From Candidatus Hikarchaeia archaeon HikBin4 (GTDB lineage: Archaea; Halobacteriota; Halobacteria; Halobacteriales; Hikarchaeaceae), in the NCBI GenBank assembly GCA_009889685.1, contig WTZT01000044.1:1-5760 (forward strand): a stretch of 5,760 bases of DNA. The letters are read 5' to 3'. The notes under the pieces are model-generated. The model had not been told where the DNA came from. It did no database searches and saw nothing but the letters and a program-made list of their open reading frames with translations. Below are positions 1-5,760 of the stretch, piece by piece (the first letter of the stretch is position 1; every line of letters begins with the position of its first letter). The position numbers and the translations under genes are program-made.

Positions 1-1
1 A

Positions 2-400
2 CAAATTGTAAGTTTAGTCGTTCAAGGGGTCCCTGAAAAATATCCAAATTTTAATATAGTATTTCAAGAATCTGGAATCTTCTGGGTCCCTCTGATGATG
101 CACAGACTCGATGCCGAATATATGAAACGCCAATCTGAAGCTCCTCTCTTGACCAAAAAACCATCTAAATACATGCAAGAATTTTATTATGGCACTCAAC
201 CACTAGAATCACCAGACAATCCTGAATATCTCAAACAAATCATCGATATGATTGGTGGCCCAGAACGCCTCATGTATGCTTCAGATTATCCTCATTGGGA
301 TTATGATCGTCCAAGCGTCATCACGAATATGGACTTTTTAAGTGATTCCGAACAAGGCATGATCCTTGGAAAAACAGCAGAGAGGATATTTGGAATATGA
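2..400 (+). CDS. Amidohydrolase family protein, C-terminal part (5' end outside window)
   Basis: The frame is open from the left edge to a TGA at 398-400, giving 132 residues with no start, so the N-terminal half is cut off by the window. An internal ATG at 95 is not a credible start, because residues encoded before it already match the family (YPN...VFQESG...W, then the HRLDAEY helix). The sequence resembles the amidohydrolase-related TIM-barrel hydrolases (PF04909 type, relatives of ACMSD and resorcylate decarboxylase). The best landmark is ASDYPHWD at fragment residues 93-100. Its Asp (residue 95) corresponds to the conserved metal-binding or catalytic Asp at the end of the last barrel strand. 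The N-terminal HxH metal ligands lie outside the window. Members are soluble, metal-dependent hydrolases or decarboxylases; the substrate cannot be read here. It overlaps the Rieske gene by 4 bases, so the two are probably translated together and work in one pathway. Confidence 0.85.
   Translation, partial: QIVSLVVQGVPEKYPNFNIVFQESGIFWVPLMMHRLDAEYMKRQSEAPLLTKKPSKYMQEFYYGTQPLESPDNPEYLKQIIDMIGGPERLMYASDYPHWDYDRPSVITNMDFLSDSEQGMILGKTAERIFGI
380..387 (+). promoter_or_regulatory. Possible ribosome binding site for the Rieske gene
   Basis: A purine stretch GAGAGGAT inside the end of the amidohydrolase gene lies 9 bases before the ATG at 397. Its GAGG core could pair with the CCUCC end of 16S rRNA. 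This fits a gene internal to a transcript, which cannot be leaderless, and supports ATG 397 as the start. It also encodes conserved protein sequence, so the match may be chance. Confidence 0.3.
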
Positions 401-765
401 CTTTGATACCTGTCTGTTCTTTAGTGGACTTCCCCGAAGGGGCACGAAAAACAGTAAATGTCGGAGATACTCCTGTAACCGTCTTACATGTAGGTGAATC
501 TTATTATGCAATCGAAGCAACTTGTCCTCACCAATCAGGTCCTCTTGGACAAGGTGTAGTTCTTCCAAAACTCGAGGCAACATTTATGGGCGCGGGAAAA
601 CGACTTGTTGAATCTTTCTCCGAAACTGATCTTACTATCTCTTGCCCCTGGCATGGTTGGGAGTTTGATCTTTCCACTGGTGCCCATTGTGGAGATCCCG
701 AAGTAACTTTGAGTACATTCGAAATAGTTGAAAAGAAAGGCGAATTATTCCTAAAAGCTCCTTGA
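397..765 (+). CDS. Rieske [2Fe-2S] ferredoxin-like protein
   Basis: This is a complete 122-residue soluble protein with both Rieske cluster motifs: C-P-H at residues 43-45 and CPWHGWEFD starting at residue 83. The cluster ligands would be Cys43, His45, Cys83 and His86. The length equals a single Rieske domain with no attached oxygenase catalytic domain, so it is an electron carrier or a small accessory subunit rather than a full ring-hydroxylating oxygenase. The two motifs are about 37 residues apart, longer than in ordinary Rieske ferredoxins; residues 54-79 form the extra loop. From memory, similar long-loop Rieske proteins occur next to amidohydrolases, which matches this neighbourhood. 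The ATG at 397 overlaps the upstream TGA (ATGA), indicating translational coupling with the amidohydrolase. No signal peptide or membrane segment is present, so it should act in the cytoplasm. The Rieske call is secure; the redox partner and substrate are unknown. Confidence 0.93.
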   Translation: MTLIPVCSLVDFPEGARKTVNVGDTPVTVLHVGESYYAIEATCPHQSGPLGQGVVLPKLEATFMGAGKRLVESFSETDLTISCPWHGWEFDLSTGAHCGDPEVTLSTFEIVEKKGELFLKAP

Positions 766-808
766 TTTTTCTTAATTATTCAAAAATAATTTATCCAATT
801 CCAATTGA
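766..808. terminator. Convergent intergenic gap with AT hairpin, possible two-way terminator
   Basis: The 43 bases between the Rieske stop and the ABC ATPase stop (genes converge) begin with a T-rich run just after the TGA. They then hold a perfect 7-bp inverted repeat, AATTATT (774-780) and AATAATT (785-791), around a 4-base loop. A second small inverted repeat, CAATT-CC-AATTG, lies at 796-807. Archaeal termination commonly uses T-runs, so the T-run after 765 is the more relevant signal for the + strand. All stems are AT-only and weak, so the terminator role is inference from position. Confidence 0.35.
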
Positions 809-1945
809 TTACGTGGCACCTTGTACTACGAGTGCATCTTGTTTAGCAATCGTTATCTTCACATTTTGCCCAACTTCGAGCTTACTTTGCGAAGATCTGA
901 TCTGAACCGTCGTATTGCTTCCCATCAAGACGTCATAGTACACCGAAGCACCTCTAAATATCTTGTGTGTAATTTTTCCGGAATATTGGTTGGTTTCACT
1001 TGTTTTGTCGTATCTGGACCCTTTTCCAGCTTTACTGACCAATTCTATGTATATTCTCTCTGGTCTAATCACAATCACCGGATTATTCAATTCCGTCTTA
1101 CCCTCGTGCCGACAAACCATCTCTATTTTTTGATCTCCCGTTGTAATCACAGCAGTCGCAGACGTTTTAGTTTTAGAACTAAGTTCTACATTAAATACAT
1201 TCGCTTCGCCTATGAAATTTGCTACAAACGGTGAATTTGGAGATTCATATAGTGTCTCTGGAGTGCCTTGTTGCATCTTGACTCCATCTTTCATTACACA
1301 GATGTCATCAGAAATTTCAAATGCTTCTTCTTGATCGTGTGTAACATACACTGTAGTAATCTTGATCTCGTCCAAAATATCTAGTATACTCTGTCTCATT
1401 CTTTTCCGTAGTTGGAAATCCAAATTGGACAATGGCTCGTCCATCAAAAGCAACTTTGGCTCATAAGATATGGCCCGGGCAAACGCAACACGCTGCTGCT
1501 GACCGCCCGACAACTCTGATGGATATCTATCCTCTACGTTCCCTCCTGACAACCCAACAAGGGACAAAGCTTCTTGCACTCGATCCTCTCTCCTCTCCTT
1601 TTCATACTCTTGATTCTTCAAAGCATACAAGATGTTTTCTCTTGCTGTCATATGTGGCCAAACGGCATAAGATTGGAATACAAAACCAATCCCTCTCCTC
1701 TCTGGAGGTACATTTAAATCTGATGTGGAAACAACGTTCCCAAACAGTTTTATCTGCCCTTCCGTTATATTTTCAAATCCCGCTAAGGCCCGAAGTGTTG
1801 TTGTTTTTCCGCATCCAGATGGTCCAAGTAATGTGAATAATTCTCCTTCGTTTACACTGAAACTAAGATTTTTTACCGCATCTACGACGCTCCCACCCCC
1901 GCTAACGAATCGTTTTGTTAAATTTTTAACTTCTACTGTAGCCAT
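809..1945 (-). CDS. ABC transporter ATP-binding protein (FbpC/PotA/MalK-like)
   Basis: This complete 378-residue ATPase would energise import of a small solute and act at the cytoplasmic face of the membrane. All nucleotide-binding motifs are intact: Walker A GPSGCGKTT at 41-49, Q-loop Gln91 in FVFQSYAVWPHMT, signature LSGGQ at 145-149, Walker B LLLMDE at 165-170, D-loop SNLD at 173-176 and switch His203. From about residue 245 a C-terminal extension with VIRPERIYIE at 291-300 and further beta-rich sequence matches the TOBE region of importers for ferric iron, polyamines, sugars, thiamine or aminoethylphosphonate. The substrate cannot be chosen from the ATPase alone. No permease or binding protein lies beside it, so partners are outside the window or elsewhere in the genome. 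The ATG at 1945 gives the normal family N-terminus (VEVKNLTKRF), lacks a Shine-Dalgarno sequence, and has a TATA-like box about 30 bases upstream, which fits a leaderless or short-leader archaeal transcript. Confidence 0.95.
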   Translation of the reverse strand: MATVEVKNLTKRFVSGGGSVVDAVKNLSFSVNEGELFTLLGPSGCGKTTTLRALAGFENITEGQIKLFGNVVSTSDLNVPPERRGIGFVFQSYAVWPHMTARENILYALKNQEYEKERREDRVQEALSLVGLSGGNVEDRYPSELSGGQQQRVAFARAISYEPKLLLMDEPLSNLDFQLRKRMRQSILDILDEIKITTVYVTHDQEEAFEISDDICVMKDGVKMQQGTPETLYESPNSPFVANFIGEANVFNVELSSKTKTSATAVITTGDQKIEMVCRHEGKTELNNPVIVIRPERIYIELVSKAGKGSRYDKTSETNQYSGKITHKIFRGASVYYDVLMGSNTTVQIRSSQSKLEVGQNVKITIAKQDALVVQGAT

Positions 1946-2111
1946 AACTGTGGTTCATTACTCGCCCTTAATCGATTTAAACCTTCCTATTATTCACAGA
2001 TATTTCTTATTAATTTAGTATTATTTTTTATTTAATTTAATAAATTTTAATTTGAAATTAAATATTGATTATGACTGCTATTTTCTTATTTTTTAAAGAA
2101 AATTACTCACT
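1946..2111. other. Very AT-rich intergenic region with short palindromes
   Basis: This 166-bp gap between two - strand genes contains no credible ORF. Its centre (about 2005-2070) is almost pure A/T. It holds a perfect palindrome, TTTAATTT-G-AAATTAAA at 2046-2062, and a second one, AATTTA-A-TAAATT at 2034-2046. Reading on the - strand, it must contain the end of the epimerase-like transcript and the promoter of the ABC ATPase. The palindromes could be a regulator site or a terminator, but in sequence this AT-rich they may be chance. Confidence 0.6.
1976..1981 (-). promoter_or_regulatory. Candidate archaeal TATA box for the ABC ATPase
   Basis: On the - strand the sequence reads GGAAGGTTTAAATC, with TTTAAA centred about 33 bases before the ATG at 1945. 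The purine-rich GGAAGG directly upstream sits where an archaeal BRE (TFB recognition element) belongs. A start site about 26 bases downstream of the box would leave a leader of only a few bases, matching the absence of a Shine-Dalgarno sequence. The surrounding AT richness makes chance matches likely. Confidence 0.35.
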
Positions 2112-3176
2112 CTATTTCTTTTCACTTATAATCTTTTCATATTTTGGTAATAGCTCTTCTAGATCTATTTCTGGAATTTTTCCAGGGGCGGGATTGTATG
2201 AAAATATATCCAATTGAATTCCTACTTTGTCTTTAAGATTATTCATTTCTCCTTTACTTTCCCCTCTAAGGTGCTTATTAACCACTTGAATATTTCTCTC
2301 CTCTGCCATATATGTCAACAGGGGAACCAATCGCTGCTTCTGTGTTTCTGCCATTTTCCATATCTTTGACATCATCTTATCTTTAATTGATTTCTTTTCC
2401 ACACCTCCTGCTCCATAAAATTTCACCTTCGTTCCTTCTGGGGAATAATATTCCATAACGTCCTTCCAGGACCACTGAGGAGAGTTCACCACGGTATACC
2501 TCCCCGGTTTAATCTCTTCATTTTGGCACATCAATATCGCCCTGACAACTGTCATTATATGAACCACATTTGATTCTAAATCTCCCTTTGCATCGATGTA
2601 CACCTCTTCTTCTTTCTCTAGCATTTTTTCTAACTCATTCGTTTGTTTTTGCATTCTTCCCATCACATGACCAACCCTCAATATGTATGCCCTTTTTTGA
2701 TTTTTATATTTTCGATTCCAAATAGAATATTTTTTTTGCAGCCGCTTTTCTACAAATCGTTTCTCTCTGACAAGTAGATCTTGCTGATATCTATCCGCTA
2801 ATTTTCCTCCCCATGCACTTATCGAACTAATATAAATAATAACTGCATTTCTCTTCGAATATTTTACCAAATTATCAACTATTTTCTGATTAATCCTACG
2901 TGCCATTTTCGGCTGACCATGTGGTGCATTTGGCGTGGCTTCTTTTACAAATAAGACTATATCTATATCTGACAATGCCTCTGATGCATCTTCTTCTATA
3001 GTCATATCTGCAACTTTATATGAAAAACCTCTGTTTACTATCATCGCGGAACCAATCTCACTTTGTATGATTGGAACCACTTCTATTCCTTCTGCTTGAA
3101 GTAGTATGCCTAACTCCATTTCCAACATCGCATCTGCAGAATTCAACCCGATCGCATTTACCAAACCAACTTTCAT
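2112..3176 (-). CDS. Atypical NAD-dependent epimerase/dehydratase-like protein (degenerate extended SDR)
   Basis: This is a 354-residue soluble protein with the outline of an extended short-chain dehydrogenase of the nucleotide-sugar epimerase/dehydratase type. Visible landmarks are ADMTIEEDASEALSDIDIVLFVKEA (about 56-80, the segment that precedes the usual strand-4 motif), INQKIVDNLV at 95-104, IIYISSISAWGG at 113-124 (matching the 'SSisayG' catalytic strand), LRVGHVMG at 166-173 (matching 'lRpgnvyG') and PGRYTVVNSPQWSWKD near 224-239. It departs from active enzymes. The N-terminal GxxGxxG dinucleotide loop is replaced by VNAIGLNSADAM. The catalytic YxxxK position reads Y130-QQD-L134, with Leu where Lys is expected. 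A lysine/arginine-rich stretch occupies about 137-162. It may be an inactive or altered partner of the Gfo/Idh enzyme, with which it overlaps by 4 bases (ATGA at 3173-3176). The downstream place in a glycan locus suggests a sugar-modifying role, but the exact function is not recognisable. Confidence 0.65.
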   Translation of the reverse strand: MKVGLVNAIGLNSADAMLEMELGILLQAEGIEVVPIIQSEIGSAMIVNRGFSYKVADMTIEEDASEALSDIDIVLFVKEATPNAPHGQPKMARRINQKIVDNLVKYSKRNAVIIYISSISAWGGKLADRYQQDLLVREKRFVEKRLQKKYSIWNRKYKNQKRAYILRVGHVMGRMQKQTNELEKMLEKEEEVYIDAKGDLESNVVHIMTVVRAILMCQNEEIKPGRYTVVNSPQWSWKDVMEYYSPEGTKVKFYGAGGVEKKSIKDKMMSKIWKMAETQKQRLVPLLTYMAEERNIQVVNKHLRGESKGEMNNLKDKVGIQLDIFSYNPAPGKIPEIDLEELLPKYEKIISEKK

Positions 3177-4246
3177 ATTTTCTTTCCCCCCTTCGCTTTT
3201 TTATAAATCCCTGTAATGACCTCTGTCACTTTCATCCCCGTCATTTGATTCGTATTCATTTCTGCATCAGACCAAATTTGTTGGATGAATTCTGCCCACT
3301 TTAAAAACACCCCCTCCCCGAATGATGTGGCATAATTTCCTGGTTCTATTACAAGTGGGTCTTCCAGCCCATTTGCATATACTCTTAATCTCTCATTTGA
3401 TCCAGTGTGGTCGAATCTAACCCACGCATTTTGGAATTCAAATTCTGCCTCTGACTCAAATGATTCAACACGACTAGCTTGATATTCAATTTTGACATTT
3501 GAATCTTTGCTAGCTACCATTACCACCTCTACTGCTACGTCTAATTCATCTTTCCAAATTATATCGGATTTTTTGACAGTTATGTCGTATCCTTCCAATA
3601 TGTCCACAATTTGACTAATAGTGTGACACCCACTTTCCATTAATACACCCCCTCCTGCCAACCCAATATCATTCCTATAATGCTTCTTTCCTATCCCCAA
3701 ACTATTGACTAATCCCTCTTGAATTCTAACACTTTTAAGAGGTCCAAATACCCCTGAACAGACGATCTCCTTTACTTGTTTTGTCGACGAGAACCACGTT
3801 CTCATATAATTACAAACCATCTTATTGTTTAACTCAACAAATTCTTGGTGGTCTTCAATATTCTTCGCAAATGGTTTCTCTACAAAAATCGGCGTTTTCC
3901 TCCGAGAAAATTCTTCTATGTAAGGGCGTCTAACACCAACAGGTATTGCAAGAAGAACAATATCACATTCGGGTAACTTTCTCATCTCCTCTCCCACTTC
4001 AATCGCATCACATTTGCATATTTTGGCCAATTTATTTGCTCTATCTACGTCTATATCCGCGACATATTTCACGATCGTTTTTGAATATTCTAATAGAATG
4101 GGTATATGTATTCTCTCTGTTATTTTCCCCGCTCCTATCACTCCTACTTCCATTTGATCTCTCTCCACATCTTCAAAAATTGTGAATGGAAGCTTCATAC
4201 TGGCAAGTCTTCCATTATCAAGCATATAAGCTTTTTCGAATTCCAT
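3173..4246 (-). CDS. Gfo/Idh/MocA family oxidoreductase
   Basis: This NAD(P)-dependent sugar oxidoreductase is 357 residues from the ATG at 4246. The N-terminal Rossmann fold starts with VGVIGAGKITERIHIP at about 34-49. The family's FVEKPFA motif is at 121-127, where the EKP Lys is the usual catalytic or cofactor-contacting residue. The C-terminal domain carries GGGVLMESGCHTI at 198-210, with His208 at the conserved catalytic histidine and Glu204 where many members have Asp. Members typically oxidise or reduce a hydroxyl or keto group of a sugar or nucleotide sugar, for example in amino-sugar synthesis for surface glycans. The start is uncertain: 31 residues precede the Rossmann strand, and in-frame ATGs also occur at 4225 (M8), 4198 (M17) and 4153 (M32). 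The last begins right at the Rossmann strand and has GGAGAGAGA about 4-12 bases upstream. It is the first gene of a coupled pair with the epimerase-like gene and is divergent from the flippase, pointing to one glycan pathway. Confidence 0.9.
   Translation of the reverse strand: MEFEKAYMLDNGRLASMKLPFTIFEDVERDQMEVGVIGAGKITERIHIPILLEYSKTIVKYVADIDVDRANKLAKICKCDAIEVGEEMRKLPECDIVLLAIPVGVRRPYIEEFSRRKTPIFVEKPFAKNIEDHQEFVELNNKMVCNYMRTWFSSTKQVKEIVCSGVFGPLKSVRIQEGLVNSLGIGKKHYRNDIGLAGGGVLMESGCHTISQIVDILEGYDITVKKSDIIWKDELDVAVEVVMVASKDSNVKIEYQASRVESFESEAEFEFQNAWVRFDHTGSNERLRVYANGLEDPLVIEPGNYATSFGEGVFLKWAEFIQQIWSDAEMNTNQMTGMKVTEVITGIYKKAKGGKKI
3186..3191 (-). promoter_or_regulatory. Possible ribosome binding site for the epimerase-like gene (G6 run)
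   Basis: On the - strand a run of six G inside a longer purine tract lies 9 bases before the ATG at 3176, at the end of the Gfo/Idh gene. GGGGGG could pair with the CCUCC end of 16S rRNA using one G-U wobble, and the spacing is suitable. It also encodes the Gly-Gly of the Gfo/Idh tail. A homopolymer at this junction is also a place where sequencing or replication slippage could alter the reading frame. Confidence 0.3.
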
Positions 4247-4310
4247 TCATCCCCATCCATTATTTTTACTAACCAAAACGCTAATCCTCTTAGCAGATTC
4301 ATTTGTACCA
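4247..4310. promoter_or_regulatory. Divergent promoter region between Gfo/Idh gene and flippase
   Basis: Only 64 bases separate the two divergent starts, so the promoters of both transcripts must lie here or inside the coding ends. The clearest AT element is TATTTTTA at 4261-4268 (TAAAAATA on the - strand). For the flippase it lies about 46 bases before the ATG, leaving a leader of about 20 bases. For the - strand it is so close to the ATG at 4246 that transcription would begin near or inside that codon, which favours a downstream Gfo/Idh start. No clear operator repeat was seen. No Shine-Dalgarno sequence precedes the flippase ATG. Confidence 0.45.
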
Positions 4311-5760
4311 ATGCCCCGGCCCTCCGATTCCGTTTCTATTGTATCTGGAAGCAGCTTAGTTTTATTAGGGACTATTTTTGAACTTGGAATCGCTTTCATA
4401 GCAAAAATATTCATGGCCCGTTATTTGGGGGTATATGATTACGGAATCGTTTCTGTCGGCATAATAATCCTTTCTATCTCTACGACGTTTGTTGTTTTAG
4501 GACTTCACCATGGCATTGCACGATACCTGCCCCGGTTCAAACAATCTTCTGACAAACGTGGCATTTTAATCTCGGCATTTTCTATCACCACTGTAACATC
4601 TTTGATTGTCGCATTTTGTCTATTCATTTTTGCAGATTATATCGCAATTAATGTGTTCTCAAATCCCTCCTTTTCACCCATTTTAAAAGTATTCGCAGGC
4701 GCAGTCCCATTTGCAGCATTTATTCGGATGGTTATAGGGAGTATGCAAGGGGAAAAAAGAGCATCACCTGCCGTTTTCATTCAAAATATAGTTCTCCCCT
4801 CTGCACGATTTATCCTGATAATCATTGTTATTATAGTTGGGGTGTCCGCAGTCAAAGTAGCATGGGCCTATTTACTAGCATATGCTACTGCAGCACTCGT
4901 TGGAGTTTACGTACTATATCGTTACACTCAAATGTTCCATAAAGTTACCCCAGCCTATCATTTCAAAGACTTAATCCCTTTCTCTATTCCTTTGGCAATT
5001 TCCACCATGATGGCTTTATTATTCGTCGATGCAGATACACTCCTTCTAGCTTACTTCCAACCTGCCACAGAAGTAGGACTCTACGCTGTCATATATCCTC
5101 TATCTGCACTACTTATGATCTTTCTTAACTCTTTCACATTTCTCTCCATGCCTGCGCTCTCTGAGTTACATGCTCAAAACCAATCTTTACGAATGCGCAA
5201 AATGTATCTCGTGATAACTAAGTGGATTTTCATTCCTACATTTCCCATCTTCCTAGCTCTTTTCTTTTTCCCTGATGCTCTTATCCAATTCTTTTTCGGG
5301 CATGATTATGTCGTCGCAAGTGTCGGACTTTCAATCCTCTCGCTTGGTTTTCTTTTCCATATCCTCACTGGGGTGAACGAGTCAACTTTACTAGCTATTG
5401 GAAAAACCAAATATATTTTGGCAAATACTACTGCAGCTGGAATTCTCAATATATTCTTGAATCTAATTCTCATTCCTCAATATTCCTTTATTGGGGCCGC
5501 AGTAGCCACAACCATCTCGTACATATGCCTCAATTTACTTCATTCCCTCGAACTCTATTGGATAACTGGAATTCATCCCATATCCAAACCCGTTATTAAA
5601 ATTGGAATCGTCGCTACCTTAATGGCTTCGTTAGTTTACATACTATCTATTAGGATCGATTTAAGTAATCTCCAATTATTGCTTTTCACACTCATTTTTG
5701 GGATAATTTACTGTATCACAATCTTTAGATCTGACGTGATGGGGGCCGAGGAAGAATTTT
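4311..5760 (+). CDS. Polysaccharide flippase (Wzx/PST-type oligosaccharide exporter), 3' end outside window
   Basis: An open frame from the ATG at 4311 runs 483 codons to the window edge without a stop. It encodes a highly hydrophobic protein with about 12-14 membrane segments. It begins MPRPSDSVSIVSGSSLVLLG and continues into a first helix pair ending in FMARYLGVYDYG. This RxLG...YG pattern and the following LGLHHGIARYLPR are hallmarks of polysaccharide-synthesis membrane proteins (PF01943 type, MOP superfamily). Such proteins flip lipid-linked oligosaccharides across the cytoplasmic membrane for N-glycan, exopolysaccharide or capsule assembly. A second pseudo-repeat half starts near residue 220 (FKDLIPFSIPLAIS), and DADTLLLAYF with VGLYAV is the expected helix 7-8 pattern. 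Family members are about 450-500 residues, and the last visible residues (DVMGAEEEF) are a polar tail, so little is probably missing. ATG 4311 is the only usual start before the first helix. The sequence style resembles haloarchaeal flippases, which is one basis for the archaeal placement. Confidence 0.9.
   Translation, partial: MPRPSDSVSIVSGSSLVLLGTIFELGIAFIAKIFMARYLGVYDYGIVSVGIIILSISTTFVVLGLHHGIARYLPRFKQSSDKRGILISAFSITTVTSLIVAFCLFIFADYIAINVFSNPSFSPILKVFAGAVPFAAFIRMVIGSMQGEKRASPAVFIQNIVLPSARFILIIIVIIVGVSAVKVAWAYLLAYATAALVGVYVLYRYTQMFHKVTPAYHFKDLIPFSIPLAISTMMALLFVDADTLLLAYFQPATEVGLYAVIYPLSALLMIFLNSFTFLSMPALSELHAQNQSLRMRKMYLVITKWIFIPTFPIFLALFFFPDALIQFFFGHDYVVASVGLSILSLGFLFHILTGVNESTLLAIGKTKYILANTTAAGILNIFLNLILIPQYSFIGAAVATTISYICLNLLHSLELYWITGIHPISKPVIKIGIVATLMASLVYILSIRIDLSNLQLLLFTLIFGIIYCITIFRSDVMGAEEEF

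Noticed and set aside
95..97. ATG at 95 as the start of the amidohydrolase gene
   Set aside because: Family-like sequence continues in frame upstream to the window edge and the catalytic barrel would be mostly missing, so this is an internal Met of a gene cut by the window.
338..583. 81-codon open frame on the - strand across the amidohydrolase-Rieske junction
   Set aside because: It is antisense to two recognisable proteins and has no family features of its own. The - strand frame at 14-199 is rejected for the same reason.
1432..1836. 134-codon open frame on the + strand inside the ABC ATPase gene
   Set aside because: It lies entirely antisense to a gene with all ABC motifs intact, and its translation has no recognisable domain. 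The same reasoning removes the + strand frames at 821-1234 and 1725-2018.
3946..4381. Overlapping + strand frames (3946-4185 and 4106-4381) antisense to the Gfo/Idh start
   Set aside because: They cover the Rossmann-encoding part of the Gfo/Idh gene and run into the flippase start in another frame; their translations are low-complexity Ser/Leu/Phe-rich shadows.
1..5760. CRISPR array, tRNA, rRNA or insertion sequence
   Set aside because: No regularly spaced repeats, cloverleaf-like sequence, transposase ORF or terminal inverted repeats were seen when reading both strands by eye.

Overview
The window is AT-rich and probably archaeal, most likely from a euryarchaeon related to Halobacteria. The reasons are a flippase with haloarchaea-like sequence style, a TATA-like box close upstream of the ABC ATPase start, and two lead genes (ABC ATPase, flippase) with no Shine-Dalgarno sequence before their ATG. 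The proteins lack the strongly acidic composition of salt-in halophiles, and one is lysine-rich. An AT-rich, low-salt or marine relative therefore fits better than a classical haloarchaeon. This placement is inference; the window has no marker gene and a bacterial origin is not excluded.

Left part (1-808, + strand): the C-terminal 132 residues of a metal-dependent amidohydrolase overlap by 4 bases (ATGA) a small Rieske [2Fe-2S] protein. The pair forms a two-gene unit that probably supports a catabolic or ring-modifying reaction. A short AT-rich gap with a small inverted repeat separates it from the convergent ABC gene.

Middle (809-2111, - strand): a complete ABC transporter ATPase of the iron/polyamine/sugar (FbpC/PotA/MalK-like) type with a C-terminal TOBE-type region. 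No permease or binding protein lies in the window. Upstream is a 166-bp, extremely AT-rich intergenic stretch with a candidate TATA box and short palindromes.

Right part (2112-5760): a surface-glycan style locus. Two - strand genes are joined by an ATGA overlap: a Gfo/Idh/MocA oxidoreductase first, then an atypical NAD-epimerase (extended-SDR-like) protein with degenerate motifs. Divergent from them, across 64 bp, is a long multi-membrane-span polysaccharide flippase on the + strand that runs off the window. Together they suggest synthesis of a modified nucleotide sugar (oxidoreductase plus epimerase-like partner) and export of a lipid-linked glycan (flippase). I saw no CRISPR array, tRNA, rRNA, insertion sequence or transposase. 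No clearly new multi-gene system is evident; the most unusual item is the degenerate epimerase coupled to the Gfo/Idh enzyme.
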